64,000 nt of DNA from JANNBN01 sp963763885 (GTDB lineage Bacteria > Actinomycetota > Acidimicrobiia > Acidimicrobiales > JANYDT01). The position numbers and the translations under genes are program-made. Each line of letters begins with the position of its first letter. Positions within the stretch are counted from its first letter, which is position 1. Below the pieces are notes generated by a model. That model saw only the letters and a program-made list of their open reading frames with translations, was not told the DNA's origin and ran no database searches. Positions 23,608-32,523 of this stretch are shown one piece after another. The stretch spans positions 124,001 through 188,000 of the forward strand of contig CAVXQD010000007.1 in assembly GCA_963763885.1 (NCBI GenBank), in the 5' to 3' direction.

Positions 23608-24651
23608 TCACGCGGACGTAACGGTCGGGACGATGGACCACCGGTGTGCGGCGCCTTCAACATGTCTGCCCGAAACCTCCCACGAATTGCCGAGGTCTGG
23701 AGAACGCCGAAGGTGAGCTTTCACATCAGCGACGATATGCCCTGGTTCGAAAAGGGCCACTGTTGCGGGATACCGGAAGACATGGAAGCCGGGCGACAAT
23801 CGCCGATCTCGTTCGTGATCAAGTTTTCGCCGATCCGGAAGGTCGTGCATGGAGCCGTCGATCTCGATAATGAGCTGTGCGGAAGGAATCATCAGGTCGG
23901 CAAAGTGCAGCCGAATGTGACCGTGGCGGTCCAGTGATGTGACGCAAGGCTGCACGATGACATCAGTGATCCCGGCCGCAAGCAGCGCGAACAGAACGGT
24001 CGAATCGGCGATGGAACCCGTTGGTCGACCGGGGATACGTCTGGCCAAAGCCCGCCGCACAGTCGAGACCCCCGGCTTGCGGCGCCATTGGTTGACCATG
24101 TCGACCAGTTCCGCCATCACGTCTTCGCGCCACTGGTCGGGACGTTTCGGATTCGCCCCACGCAGGCCAGATTCCAGGACGAGCGAAAACTCACGATCCG
24201 ACATACCTGCCGCAACGTCAACCAAGGTTCGGGCGCGGTCCGTGAATCGGCGGCCGTCAGCATCGTGCAGCACGGTGTTCGGATCTGGCAGGTGACGGGT
24301 CCGAATCACCCGGAGGAGAGGCTGAAACGCAGAGGTCTGTGCGCGGAACGACCTTGTGCTGTTCGGAACCGTCACGGCGATCGACGTTGCGTCCCAACCT
24401 TTCGTCGAGTCAAACCCATGACGAATGGCGGCAGTCTCGTGGGACAAAACCGACTGCGGGCCACCCCGCTGCAGCACTGCTTGGTGCCAACTCGCCGTGT
24501 TTTCGAGCGTCTCGGAAGTGGAGGTCGGCAAATACATGCCGTTAAAAACTCGCGACCAGCTGCCAGATTCGACTCGGTACTGGATGGCTGATGGGGTGTG
24601 TCCGGCAGCGAGAAGTGACTTGCGGATCAAAAGCGAATCTTGTGTGGTCAT
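23608..24651 (-). CDS. AbiEi antitoxin-like / DUF559 nuclease-domain protein
   Basis: A 347-residue protein. The N-terminus (about 1-70) resembles the winged-helix AbiEi_4 domain (IRKSLLAAGHTPSAIQYRVE, then VFNGMYLP). The C-terminus (about 240-320) is a DUF559 PD-(D/E)xK-like domain, with LIIEIDGSMHDLP, RKLDHERDRRL and FHVFRYPATV. The family is common and multicopy in actinobacteria, often annotated as a type IV antitoxin domain protein, but no AbiEii toxin is adjacent. The ATG at 24651 is preferred to the one at 24687 because MTTQDSLLIRK is the expected start. Direct repeats on both sides suggest it was inserted or duplicated as a cassette. Confidence 0.8.
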   Translation of the reverse strand: MTTQDSLLIRKSLLAAGHTPSAIQYRVESGSWSRVFNGMYLPTSTSETLENTASWHQAVLQRGGPQSVLSHETAAIRHGFDSTKGWDATSIAVTVPNSTRSFRAQTSAFQPLLRVIRTRHLPDPNTVLHDADGRRFTDRARTLVDVAAGMSDREFSLVLESGLRGANPKRPDQWREDVMAELVDMVNQWRRKPGVSTVRRALARRIPGRPTGSIADSTVLFALLAAGITDVIVQPCVTSLDRHGHIRLHFADLMIPSAQLIIEIDGSMHDLPDRRKLDHERDRRLSPGFHVFRYPATVALFEPGHIVADVKAHLRRSPDLGNSWEVSGRHVEGAAHRWSIVPTVTSA

Positions 24652-24729
24652 ACACCACAAGTAACAGAAGGGTATGACAATTCGCATCGATCTTGCATCG
24701 GTTCACGACACCACGTGCTGACACCCCGA

Positions 24730-24806
24730 GTTCGCGGCACTCAGGTATGTTCGCGGCACTCACGAAGGATGCGTCAGGGCCGCAAACGTTGCGGAGTGCC
24801 GCGCTG
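24730..24806. repeat. Copy 2 of ~76-bp direct repeat flanking AbiEi gene
   Basis: Starts GTTCGCGGCACTCAGGTATG and continues TTCGCGGCACTCACGAAGG, then GGCCGCAAACGTTGCGG and AGTGCCGCGC. Within it CGCGGCACTC and GAGTGCCGCG are inverted repeats about 35 bases apart, so a large hairpin can form. It lies between the AbiEi-DUF559 start and the acyltransferase stop. Confidence 0.6.
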
Positions 24807-24845
24807 ACGCAAAGGAATCCTGAAAGGGTGCTCCCGGATGGGGCT

Positions 24846-26381
24846 TTAGCGGGTGGGTCGACGCTTGGCGGTTGGCTTTGCCGACTTCGCGGCCGACTTG
24901 GTGGCCTTGGTGGCTTTGGCAGAGGACTTCGCTGGTCGCGGCTTGACCGGCTTGATCGGCTTGATCGGCTCGGAAGTGCTGGCACCGGCTCGGGTGATGG
25001 CAAGGAGCTCGTCGATGCCCGCGTTGCAGTGAGCTGCGAGGTCCCACACCCCGGACATGGTCTCTCGGCATGCGAGGAGGCCGACGTACATGACTCCCAG
25101 GTACGACATCACCGTCATGTTGAGGCCGATGCCATCGAAGATTGGACCCATTGGATACCACTCCACCAACCGCCCACCCGTGCAGAAGAGGGGAACCTGT
25201 GGCCCTGGCACGTTGGAGATGGTGACGTTGTAGATGGGCTTGTGCCGATTGGCCAACCCCATCGACGAGTACAACCGCGCCGCACGAGCTGCGACTGCCG
25301 GAGCCGCGAACTCGGCCCAGTTCGACAACGTGTCTGCGCCAATTGCGTTGATTGAATCTTTGGCAATCTTGGTCTCGGCCTGAATGGATTGATACCGCTT
25401 CACCGGATCTGGTTCTTCGGTGGCGAGACGAACCAGCAGCTGGCTCACACGGTTTCCCATGGCGCCCTTCTGGTCCGTATTACGAACGCTCATGGGCACC
25501 ATCGCGATGAGCGGCTCGGTTGGCAGCTCTCCCCCGTCCAGCAGATACTGCCGAAGCGCCGAAGCACACATGGCAAGCACAACGTCGTTGACCGTGCCCC
25601 CCAGCGCTGCGCGGACCTCTTTAATGTCGTTGAGAGGAACCTGTGTGTATGCGAACTTACGATGGGGCGTGATGGGTACGTTGAAGCTGGTTCGTGGGGC
25701 TGCGAACGGTGTTGCAGGCGCCGCATCTCCATCGGCCGAACGCTTGCGGAGGTTCAACGCAGCCTCGGCGGTGCGACGGACAGCCTTGACTAGTTCGGCC
25801 GGCTGCTCCGTGAGGCTGCGCAACGCGTATGCCAACGTTTCGACGTCGGACGGGATGCGATCGCCGTGGAAGGCCTTGTCCGGCGGCGGAACAGGTGGCG
25901 CATCGGCCGAGAGATCCAGCAAGGCCGTAGTGAGTTCAGCCCCTGACGCACCATCGATGGCGGCGTGGTGCGTCTTGGTGATGAGTGCGATCCGTCCGCC
26001 CTCAAGGCCTTCCACCACCTCGAGCTCCCAGAGAGGGCGTGTGCGGTCTAGCGGGCGGGCCATGAACTGAGCCGCGTGTTCGGCCAACTCGGCCTGACCT
26101 CCCGGCGCAGGGAGCGCTGCTTGGCGCACGTGGTACTCGATGTCGAAGTGCGCATCGTTGGCCCACAACGGGTGATGCAAGCCGAATGGAACGGTGACCA
26201 GCTTCCAGCGAAACGGCGGCAACAGGTGTAGCCGGCTCTCGACGCCAGCCTTCACACGCTCGAACGAAACGGCAGTTGGGTCGTCGCCCGGGTCGAACAC
26301 GTAGACCGCTCCGACGTGCATGTGATTATTCGGCGTCTCCATGTACAGGAAAGACGCATCGAGGCCAGTGAGGCGGCGCAT
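24846..26381 (-). CDS. Wax ester synthase/diacylglycerol acyltransferase (WS/DGAT)
   Basis: A 511-residue acyltransferase that would make triacylglycerol or wax ester from acyl-CoA. The catalytic HHxxxDG is KTHHAAIDG (about 140). N-terminal LTGLDASFLYMETPNNHMHV and later TVNDVVLAMCASALRQYL and YNVTISNVPGPQ are family features. The last 45 residues are unusual: Lys/Ala/Pro repeats (PIKPIKPVKPRPAKSS and AKATKATKSAAKSAK), a histone-like basic tail that could aid membrane or lipid-droplet binding. The gene just upstream (27263-26391) encodes a DNA glycosylase and is separated by only nine bases. Confidence 0.93.
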   Translation of the reverse strand: MRRLTGLDASFLYMETPNNHMHVGAVYVFDPGDDPTAVSFERVKAGVESRLHLLPPFRWKLVTVPFGLHHPLWANDAHFDIEYHVRQAALPAPGGQAELAEHAAQFMARPLDRTRPLWELEVVEGLEGGRIALITKTHHAAIDGASGAELTTALLDLSADAPPVPPPDKAFHGDRIPSDVETLAYALRSLTEQPAELVKAVRRTAEAALNLRKRSADGDAAPATPFAAPRTSFNVPITPHRKFAYTQVPLNDIKEVRAALGGTVNDVVLAMCASALRQYLLDGGELPTEPLIAMVPMSVRNTDQKGAMGNRVSQLLVRLATEEPDPVKRYQSIQAETKIAKDSINAIGADTLSNWAEFAAPAVAARAARLYSSMGLANRHKPIYNVTISNVPGPQVPLFCTGGRLVEWYPMGPIFDGIGLNMTVMSYLGVMYVGLLACRETMSGVWDLAAHCNAGIDELLAITRAGASTSEPIKPIKPVKPRPAKSSAKATKATKSAAKSAKPTAKRRPTR

Positions 26382-26390
26382 GGCAGGACC

Positions 26391-27263
26391 CTACTTGAGC
26401 AGGCGAGACATGCGCCGGTCGGCGAGCAACTTGCCTTCGGTCTGGCAGGTGGGGCAGTACTGCCAACTCTTGGAGGCGAACGCAACCTCGCGGACCGTAT
26501 CCGCGCAAACAGGGCATGGCAACCCGTTACGAGCGTGCACCCGCATCCCAGTGCGTTTGGCGTCTTTCAGCTCGGCGGCAGGTTTTCCTGCACTGCGGTC
26601 CAGCGCGTCGGTGAGCACGGCGACGATAGCGTGGTGTAGGCGGGCGACGATCAGTGGGTCTGAACCAATGGTGGAGGCCGAAGCAAAGGGACTGAGCCGC
26701 GCCATGTGTAACGCCTCATCGGAGTATGCGTTACCGATGCCGGCGATGAGACCCTGATCCGTAAGCACACCTTTGATTCGAGCCTTGCCCTGACTGACCA
26801 GTAGTACTGCCAGCCGATCCGCCGTGAACTGGGGACCGATCGCTTCTACACCCAGTGTGCGAATGAACTCCACGTCGTCGGGGTTGCGGACAACGTGCAC
26901 ACTGAGGCGTTTGTCCGTGCCTGCTTCAGTGGCGGTGAACCCGCTGCCATCAGAGAACGAGACGCGTAACGCCTGCGGCCCTTTGGTGAGCTTGGCCGGC
27001 CCGGTTGACTGGGTGTCTGTCCAGCGAATCCAGCCGGCTCTCGCCAGATGGATGCACAGATGAACGCCCGCGTCGGTTGTGGCGATGAGGAACTTGCCAC
27101 GCCTGGACCAACCCGTGATGGTCTGCCCACGCAACGCCTCGATGGGCGGGTCATACGTACGCAGAGCACTAATGGCCAGCACGTCGAGGCGAGCAAACTC
27201 CAGACCAGCGGTTCGTTCGGTAAGCCACCGGGCAAGGCTCTCTACCTCTGGCATCTCTGGCAT
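26391..27263 (-). CDS. Formamidopyrimidine/Nei-type DNA glycosylase
   Basis: A 290-residue base-excision repair glycosylase/AP lyase. The start MPEMPEVESLARWL provides the catalytic Pro2 and Glu3. The H2TH region includes GLIAGIGNAYSDEALH. The C-terminal zinc finger is C-P-V-C, 16 residues, C-P-T-C, near 250-275. The usual finger Arg lies in ADRRMSRLLK. It could be Fpg (oxidised purines) or Nei (oxidised pyrimidines), and the sequence read by eye does not settle which. The gene ends nine bases before the acyltransferase, so the two are likely cotranscribed. Confidence 0.9.
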   Translation of the reverse strand: MPEMPEVESLARWLTERTAGLEFARLDVLAISALRTYDPPIEALRGQTITGWSRRGKFLIATTDAGVHLCIHLARAGWIRWTDTQSTGPAKLTKGPQALRVSFSDGSGFTATEAGTDKRLSVHVVRNPDDVEFIRTLGVEAIGPQFTADRLAVLLVSQGKARIKGVLTDQGLIAGIGNAYSDEALHMARLSPFASASTIGSDPLIVARLHHAIVAVLTDALDRSAGKPAAELKDAKRTGMRVHARNGLPCPVCADTVREVAFASKSWQYCPTCQTEGKLLADRRMSRLLK

Positions 27264-27301
27264 GCCCGACCCTACCGATCGGAGAAGGGCTGTGTCACGT
27301 G

Positions 27302-28087
27302 TCAGGTGTTTTGGATGGTGAGGCCGCCGTCGACGGGGATTACCGCGCCGACGAGAAAAGAGGAGGCCGGCAGCACCACTGACAACGTGACCTGCGCGAC
27401 TTCTTCTGGGTCTGCGTAGCGACCAATAGGCGTACGACGCTTGGCGAACGCCTCTTTATGCGCGTCGGGGATGGCTTGCGTCATGCCGGTCTTGATGGGG
27501 CCAGGGCAAATGGCGTTGACCGTGACCCCCTGACGGGCAAGATCCACCGCAAGGGACCGTGTGAGGCCGATGACGCCGTGCTTGGAGGCCGTATAGGCAG
27601 TGATGCCGCGGGTTGCCCCAAGGCCTTCGGTTGAGGCGATGTTGACCACACGACCATCGCCGTTTCTCACCAGCATCGGCAGTGCAGCTCGTACAAAGCG
27701 CGCATAGGAAGTGAGGTTGACTGCCAGGGTGGTTTCCCAAGCAGCCCACCAGGTGTCTTCGTCTGCGGTGATGCCCACGCCGAATGAAACGCCTGCATTG
27801 TTGATCAATATGTCGACCGGACCAAGGGCCGCGGCGATATCGGCGACGCAGGCCTCGACGGCACCATTGACGGAGACATCGCACACAAACCCTTGGGCCG
27901 TGCCTCCGTTGCCAACAATCATGGCAACCGTTTCGGCGACACCTTCAGCGTTGCGATCCACTACCGCAACCAATGCACCTTCGTCGGAGAAGAGCAACGC
28001 AGTGGCGCGCCCCATGCCGGAAGCAGCGCCGGTGACGATGGCAACACGACCAGAAATGGACCGGCTGAGCCGGGAAAGTCGTGTCAT
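27302..28087 (-). CDS. SDR family oxidoreductase
   Basis: A 261-residue classical short-chain dehydrogenase. The cofactor motif VTGAASGMGRA is near residue 18, NNAG occurs in DILINNAGVSFG, and the Ser-Tyr-Lys triad is in VNIASTEG and YTASKHG. The end PVDGGLTIQNT is also typical. It resembles FabG-like 3-oxoacyl reductases or glucose dehydrogenases, but the substrate is not evident. It ends 38 bases before the DNA glycosylase start on the same strand and may belong to the same transcript. Confidence 0.9.
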   Translation of the reverse strand: MTRLSRLSRSISGRVAIVTGAASGMGRATALLFSDEGALVAVVDRNAEGVAETVAMIVGNGGTAQGFVCDVSVNGAVEACVADIAAALGPVDILINNAGVSFGVGITADEDTWWAAWETTLAVNLTSYARFVRAALPMLVRNGDGRVVNIASTEGLGATRGITAYTASKHGVIGLTRSLAVDLARQGVTVNAICPGPIKTGMTQAIPDAHKEAFAKRRTPIGRYADPEEVAQVTLSVVLPASSFLVGAVIPVDGGLTIQNT

Positions 28088-28114
28088 GAATTCAGCCCGC
28101 GGTCCGCCCGCGTC

Positions 28115-28654
28115 TTACTTGGACGGAAGTGAGCTGGTGAGCGCCTGCGCGAACGGCTGCTTTGGCCCTGCGATGACGACGGTGGTCATCAACTTGTCTG
28201 CGATGGTCTGCTTCTTTGCATCGAAGAGCGGGAGCAAATACCCGATGCCGCAGATTGCGCCATCCAGCGCATGAGCGATGCTGCGAACGATGCCCATTCC
28301 CCCTCCGATGAACTGGCCGGTATTGGCGTGTACAACCTGGATCCCAATCACCTTTTTTCCTGGAGACTGCCCTTTTGTCCCGGTCAGGTATGCAAAATAG
28401 ATGCTCATTGCGAAAATGGCCAAGTAGCCGACGAAGAAAACCAATCCTGCCAGCGCTCCGCTGATCTTGGAAAGAATGGCCCCAACGATCACGAGGGCGA
28501 TTAACCGCCAATCGAAGATCGCGATCTCTATGAGTACAGCAACGACACGCTGCCCCCAGGATGCGAATGGCACCGCTGGCGCCATTTGTCCTTGAGGTGG
28601 GAAGCCGCTCCCGGGAGCGTCGAATGGGCTTGGTAGTTGCGGAGGCATTGACAT
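28115..28654 (-). CDS. RDD family membrane protein
   Basis: A 179-residue membrane protein. A Pro/Gly-rich N-terminus (about 1-30) is followed by FASWGQRVVAVLIEIAIFDW (first RDD segment), two long hydrophobic helices, and the conserved GQSPGKKVIGIQVV loop, with KQTIADKLMTTVVI at the end. RDD proteins are poorly characterised and some are linked to ion transport. A paralogue of similar plan is divergently encoded at 28735. The stop lies 27 bases before the SDR start on the same strand. Confidence 0.85.
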   Translation of the reverse strand: MSMPPQLPSPFDAPGSGFPPQGQMAPAVPFASWGQRVVAVLIEIAIFDWRLIALVIVGAILSKISGALAGLVFFVGYLAIFAMSIYFAYLTGTKGQSPGKKVIGIQVVHANTGQFIGGGMGIVRSIAHALDGAICGIGYLLPLFDAKKQTIADKLMTTVVIAGPKQPFAQALTSSLPSK

Positions 28655-28734
28655 ACCACCGGATAGTAGTAGTCAAATACGCCCCCCGGCCGAGTGGACC
28701 TGCTGGAATGTCGATACTCCTCGAAGGGAACACG

Positions 28735-29514
28735 ATGTCAGACCAACCGCCAACCTTTCCCACGCCAAGCGGGGGCGACAATCCCTTGCCAGTACAGCTG
28801 CCATCCTGGCCGACCCCGGATCCGGGTGCATCGATCCCTTCCGGACGGCAAATGCCGCCAGTGCCACCGATGCCTTCCGGGCCACCGATGCCGACGATGC
28901 CGTCGTCGGTTCCGCCGATGCCCCCGATGCCGTCCATGCCGCCCATGCCAGCACCCGGGACGCCACCATCGATTGAGTGGTCAGCTCCAGGTATGCCTTT
29001 GCCTGCTGGCGGATACGGGGCGCCCGCTGCACCACAGGGCATACCGCTTGCTGATTCCTGGCTGCGTTTCGCTGCCCGGCTACTTGACCGCATCATCATG
29101 CTGCTCGTGTTGTGTATCCCGACGATTGGCATCTCAGGCACCACCTCGTTCGTTCGGTCGAACGATGCGTTCGGCGGTGCCGGTATCGCGTTGGGCCAAC
29201 AGGTCGCCATATCCCTCATCTCTGGCGGGTTCGTGCTGCTATACGACGGAGTTGCTACTGGCCTCATGGGCGGTACACTGATGAAACGCGCCTTCGGTAT
29301 GAGGGTGGTGAACCAGTCCGATGGTCTTCCCGTGAGCATGACGACCGCGCTGATTCGGGCGTTGCCCAGGGCAATTTGCCACGCAATTCCGGTCGTCGGA
29401 ATGTTCGTCGGCTGGATCATGGGGATCGTCTCGCTGATCTTCTTGTTCTCCGACAAGTTGCGTCAGACCGTGTCAGACAAGGTCGCAAAGACGGTCGTGA
29501 TCAAGGCCAACTGA
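28735..29514 (+). CDS. RDD family membrane protein with Pro/Met-rich N-terminus
   Basis: A 259-residue protein. Its first 100 residues are a cytosolic Pro-Met-Pro repeat region (MPPVPPMPSGPPMPTMPSS and so on). The RDD domain follows (about 105-255), with DSWLRFAARLLDRIIMLLVL, GTLMKRAFGMRVVN and a C-terminal KLRQTVSDKVAKTVVI that parallels the divergent neighbour. The ATG at 28735 follows GAAGGGAA, so it is preferred to earlier in-frame codons that would overlap the divergent gene. Function unknown. Confidence 0.85.
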   Translation: MSDQPPTFPTPSGGDNPLPVQLPSWPTPDPGASIPSGRQMPPVPPMPSGPPMPTMPSSVPPMPPMPSMPPMPAPGTPPSIEWSAPGMPLPAGGYGAPAAPQGIPLADSWLRFAARLLDRIIMLLVLCIPTIGISGTTSFVRSNDAFGGAGIALGQQVAISLISGGFVLLYDGVATGLMGGTLMKRAFGMRVVNQSDGLPVSMTTALIRALPRAICHAIPVVGMFVGWIMGIVSLIFLFSDKLRQTVSDKVAKTVVIKAN

Positions 29515-29558
29515 CCACCCTCGCGGAACCTGGCCATGCCAGTCTCTGATGCGTTTGC

Positions 29559-29996
29559 TCAGCGACCGGTATGGCCAAAGCCTCCGGCACCGCGTTCGGT
29601 GTCGTCGAGGCTGCTCACCACGTTCCAGCGAATGGCGTCGAGTTGGAAAACCAGTAGCTGCGCCACCCGGTCGCCCCTGGTCACCACAAACGATTCAACC
29701 GGATCGGTGTTGACCAGCGGAACCATGATCTCGCCGCGGTAGCCAGCATCGACAAGCCCCGGCGCGTTTGCGACGAACACCCCGTTGCGAGCAGCAAGCC
29801 CCGAGCGAGACAGCACCAACGCACACCATCCCTCGGGAAGCGCAATGGCGATCCCGCTACCAACAAGCAGCCGCCCTCCCCCTGGCGAGACAACACCATC
29901 GGCACGTGCCAGCAGATCGACCGCACCATCACCTGGCCGCGCATACGACGGAAGCGCCAGCTCCGCGTCCAACTGAACAATGTTGATCAGCGGCAT
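29559..29996 (-). CDS. dut: dUTP diphosphatase
   Basis: A 145-residue trimeric dUTPase that hydrolyses dUTP to dUMP and keeps uracil out of DNA. All five motifs are readable: PGDGAVDLLA (1), SRSGLAAR (2), NAPGLVDAGYRGEI (3), RGDRVAQLLV (4) and the P-loop-like RGAGGFGHTG (5). The upstream in-frame sequence is ignored because MPLINIVQL is the normal start. It begins seven bases after the oligoribonuclease stop, so the two form an operon. Confidence 0.94.
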   Translation of the reverse strand: MPLINIVQLDAELALPSYARPGDGAVDLLARADGVVSPGGGRLLVGSGIAIALPEGWCALVLSRSGLAARNGVFVANAPGLVDAGYRGEIMVPLVNTDPVESFVVTRGDRVAQLLVFQLDAIRWNVVSSLDDTERGAGGFGHTGR

Positions 29997-30003
29997 GACG
30001 GGA

Positions 30004-30546
30004 CTAGGGACGAAAGACCGAGCCACGGTAGTACTGCAACTCGCTGACGGACTCTTTGATGTCGTCCATCGCTCGGTGCCCACCGGCTTTGCGCGGCGCG
30101 TTCTTGACTGCGTCGGGGTACCAGCGCCGGGCCAGTTCTTTCACCGTTGAAACATCGACCGAGCGGTAGTGCAGGTATTCGTCGATCTCTGGCATGTGCT
30201 TGGCCAGGAACCGCCGGTCCGTGCCGATGGAATTGCCACACAACGGCATGGTGCGAGCCTCGCCGCAGTACTCCTGCAAAAACGCAAGCGTGGCGTCACG
30301 GGCCTGGTCGTGGGTGGTGGTTGTGGTGCGGATGGCATCAAGCAGGCCCGAGCGGGTGTGCATGGCAACCACAACTTCGTCCATCCCCTCCAACGCCAAC
30401 TCAGGCGTGGCGATGATGAGATTTGGACCCTCCGCCACGATGGTGAGGTCGTCGTCGGTGATCAGCGTTGCGATTTCAACAATCACATGCCGATCTGGAT
30501 CGAGGCCGGTCATTTCAAGGTCCATCCAGGCAAGCACGACCGTCAC
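30004..30546 (-). CDS. orn: Oligoribonuclease
   Basis: A 180-residue DEDDh exonuclease that degrades the final 2-5 nt RNA fragments, including pGpG. The motifs are WMDLEMTGLD (Asp and Glu), CGNSIGTDRRFL, and HRAMDDIKESVSEL (His and Asp). The size is normal. The GTG at 30546 begins VTVVLAWMDLEMTG; the frame is open further upstream, but the homologous part starts here. It is transcribed with dut and diverges from the helicase at 30716. Confidence 0.93.
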   Translation of the reverse strand: MTVVLAWMDLEMTGLDPDRHVIVEIATLITDDDLTIVAEGPNLIIATPELALEGMDEVVVAMHTRSGLLDAIRTTTTTHDQARDATLAFLQEYCGEARTMPLCGNSIGTDRRFLAKHMPEIDEYLHYRSVDVSTVKELARRWYPDAVKNAPRKAGGHRAMDDIKESVSELQYYRGSVFRP

Positions 30547-30715
30547 ACTACCGCCCGCGCCCTCGCCGGCCCTATGGGTTCTATCGGACTCACTCCGTTC
30601 GCCGCTCGGCCGCGCCCGAGGAGTGAACGGACTGGCGGGCCTACGCCGCGTGCCAAGATCGATCCCCCCTCGGCTGCACCCCTCGCTGCACCCTCGCTGA
30701 ACCCGAAACCCTGAC

Positions 30716-32422
30716 ATGGCCCGCTCGATACGACTCCGACCCTGGCAGCGAGCCGCGCTGGACGCGCTGCACGCCCGGGTGGACGCCGGCGGTCCAGCCG
30801 CCAAAGATTTCCTTGCAGTTGCAACCCCCGGCGCAGGCAAAACAACGTTTGCCCTGGCAGCAGCCACCCTGTCCATAGCGAAACACCCAGGGCGCCGCGT
30901 CATTGTGTGCGCTCCTACGGCGCACCTCAAGTTGCAGTGGGCACAGGCCGCCACCCGGTTTGGCCTGCACCTTGACCCGTTCTGGGCGTCTGCCAGCGGA
31001 CGCCTTCCGGCCGACATGCACGGCATTGTCACCACCTACCAGCAGGTGTCAACCTCGGCAGCGGCACTGCGACCGCTGACATCCGACGCGTTTGTGATCC
31101 TCGACGAAATTCACCACGCCGGCGACGATCGGGCCTGGGGCGATTCGGTCCGAGCAGCATTTGAGCCGGCTGCCCAGCGCCTGTCGTTGTCCGGCACGCC
31201 GTTCCGCAGCGACACGTCTTCCATCCCGTTCGTGACCTACAAGCTGGAGGAGGCAATCTCGGACTACGAGTACGGATATGGCCACGCGCTGGCCGACGGC
31301 GGCGTGGTGCGGCCGGTCTACTTCCCTCGCATCAACGGGTTCATGGAATGGGTGGCCCCAGACGGCACGCTCAACGCTGCAAGCTTCGAAGACGCGCTGG
31401 ACCGCCAAGGCAGCGCGCAACGCCTTCGCACCGCGCTGTCTCCCGAAGGCGAATGGATTGGGCCTGTGCTCGCGCAGGCCCACGAACAACTCTGTGCCAT
31501 CCGCAAACGGCACCCAGAGGCCGGTGGCCTCATCATCGCAACGGACCAGGAACATGCCAACGCAATCGTGAAGGAAATGCAGTGGCGTCTGCGCATCACG
31601 CCAACGCTTGCAGTGTCAGACGACCCACAGGCATCACAGAAGATCGCCGCGTTTGCTGCCTCTACAGACCCTTGGATCGTCGCTGTACGTATGGTTTCCG
31701 AAGGTGTCGACATCCCTCGTCTTGCCATCGGCGTGTACGCCACAACAACCACAACCGAGCTGTTCTTCCGCCAGGCGGTTGGCCGCTTGGTGCGATGGAC
31801 GGCTGCGTGGGGCAAACGGCAGAAGGCATATCTGTTCATCCCTGATGACCCGCGTTTGCGCGCCTGGGCTTTTCAGATCGCCGACGCCAGACGCCACTCA
31901 CTTCGCAAGCGCGCAGATGATGCGGGCGACGCGTTTGACGAGCGCCCCGATGCAGCTCAAGTTGCCGCAGAGCTGGACAAGCAACTGGCCGAAGAGCAGT
32001 TGTCGCTCTTCTCCGCTTTGTCCGCCACCATCTTGGACGAGTCACACCTCGGAGTCTTTGACGACGACTACGACGAAGTAGGCAGAGCTGATCCCGCTGA
32101 CGAAGACGGTGACCTCATCCCAGAACTGGACCCCCTGTCGCTCACGCTTGATGAAATCCTTCCTCCGCCAGGCGCCCTGAGTGGGACCGACGACGGACGT
32201 TCCAGGGCCGAGGTCAAAGAGGCCTTACGCCTTCGCAATGCCGAAGCCGCCAGAGAGCTGGTTCGGTTTACGGCGCAATCACATGCCCGCATCAACGCAG
32301 AACTCAACCGCCTCAGCGGGATGAAGTCCGTCGACGAAGCAACACTCGACCAGCTTGAACGGCGAGCAAACGCAGCCGACAAGTGGCTCACCAGCATGAA
32401 ACGAATCGGACCTCGCCGGTAA
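30716..32422 (+). CDS. Superfamily 2 DEAD/DEAH-like helicase
   Basis: A 568-residue helicase. N-terminal LRPWQRAALDAL is followed by Walker A ATPGAGKTT (about 41), the DEAH-like box ILDEIHHAGD, and motif III LSGTPFRSDT. A helicase C-terminal domain (about 240-390) has MVSEGVDIPRLA and QAVGRLVRW. It resembles RadD/type III restriction-type SF2 helicases. The C-terminal 170 residues are acidic and probably family-specific. A role in recombination or RNA metabolism is possible; nothing adjacent points to a restriction system. Confidence 0.88.
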   Translation: MARSIRLRPWQRAALDALHARVDAGGPAAKDFLAVATPGAGKTTFALAAATLSIAKHPGRRVIVCAPTAHLKLQWAQAATRFGLHLDPFWASASGRLPADMHGIVTTYQQVSTSAAALRPLTSDAFVILDEIHHAGDDRAWGDSVRAAFEPAAQRLSLSGTPFRSDTSSIPFVTYKLEEAISDYEYGYGHALADGGVVRPVYFPRINGFMEWVAPDGTLNAASFEDALDRQGSAQRLRTALSPEGEWIGPVLAQAHEQLCAIRKRHPEAGGLIIATDQEHANAIVKEMQWRLRITPTLAVSDDPQASQKIAAFAASTDPWIVAVRMVSEGVDIPRLAIGVYATTTTTELFFRQAVGRLVRWTAAWGKRQKAYLFIPDDPRLRAWAFQIADARRHSLRKRADDAGDAFDERPDAAQVAAELDKQLAEEQLSLFSALSATILDESHLGVFDDDYDEVGRADPADEDGDLIPELDPLSLTLDEILPPPGALSGTDDGRSRAEVKEALRLRNAEAARELVRFTAQSHARINAELNRLSGMKSVDEATLDQLERRANAADKWLTSMKRIGPRR

Positions 32423-32523
32423 GCGTCGAGAATCCGGACCTGCAACAGAGTCCAGAGTCTCGATCATGCAATGCAACGAAACCGTATGAAAAGAGTTGCC
32501 AGTCCGCCGAACCTTGCGTAACA

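Noticed and set aside
23344..24806. An integrative element at tRNA-Gly
   Set aside because: No integrase and no repeat of the tRNA 3' end are seen; the direct repeats nearby are unrelated to the tRNA sequence.
28092..29456. A 454-codon minus-strand frame opposite the RDD genes
   Set aside because: It shadows two RDD genes; the Gly-rich part is the complement of the Pro-Met repeats.
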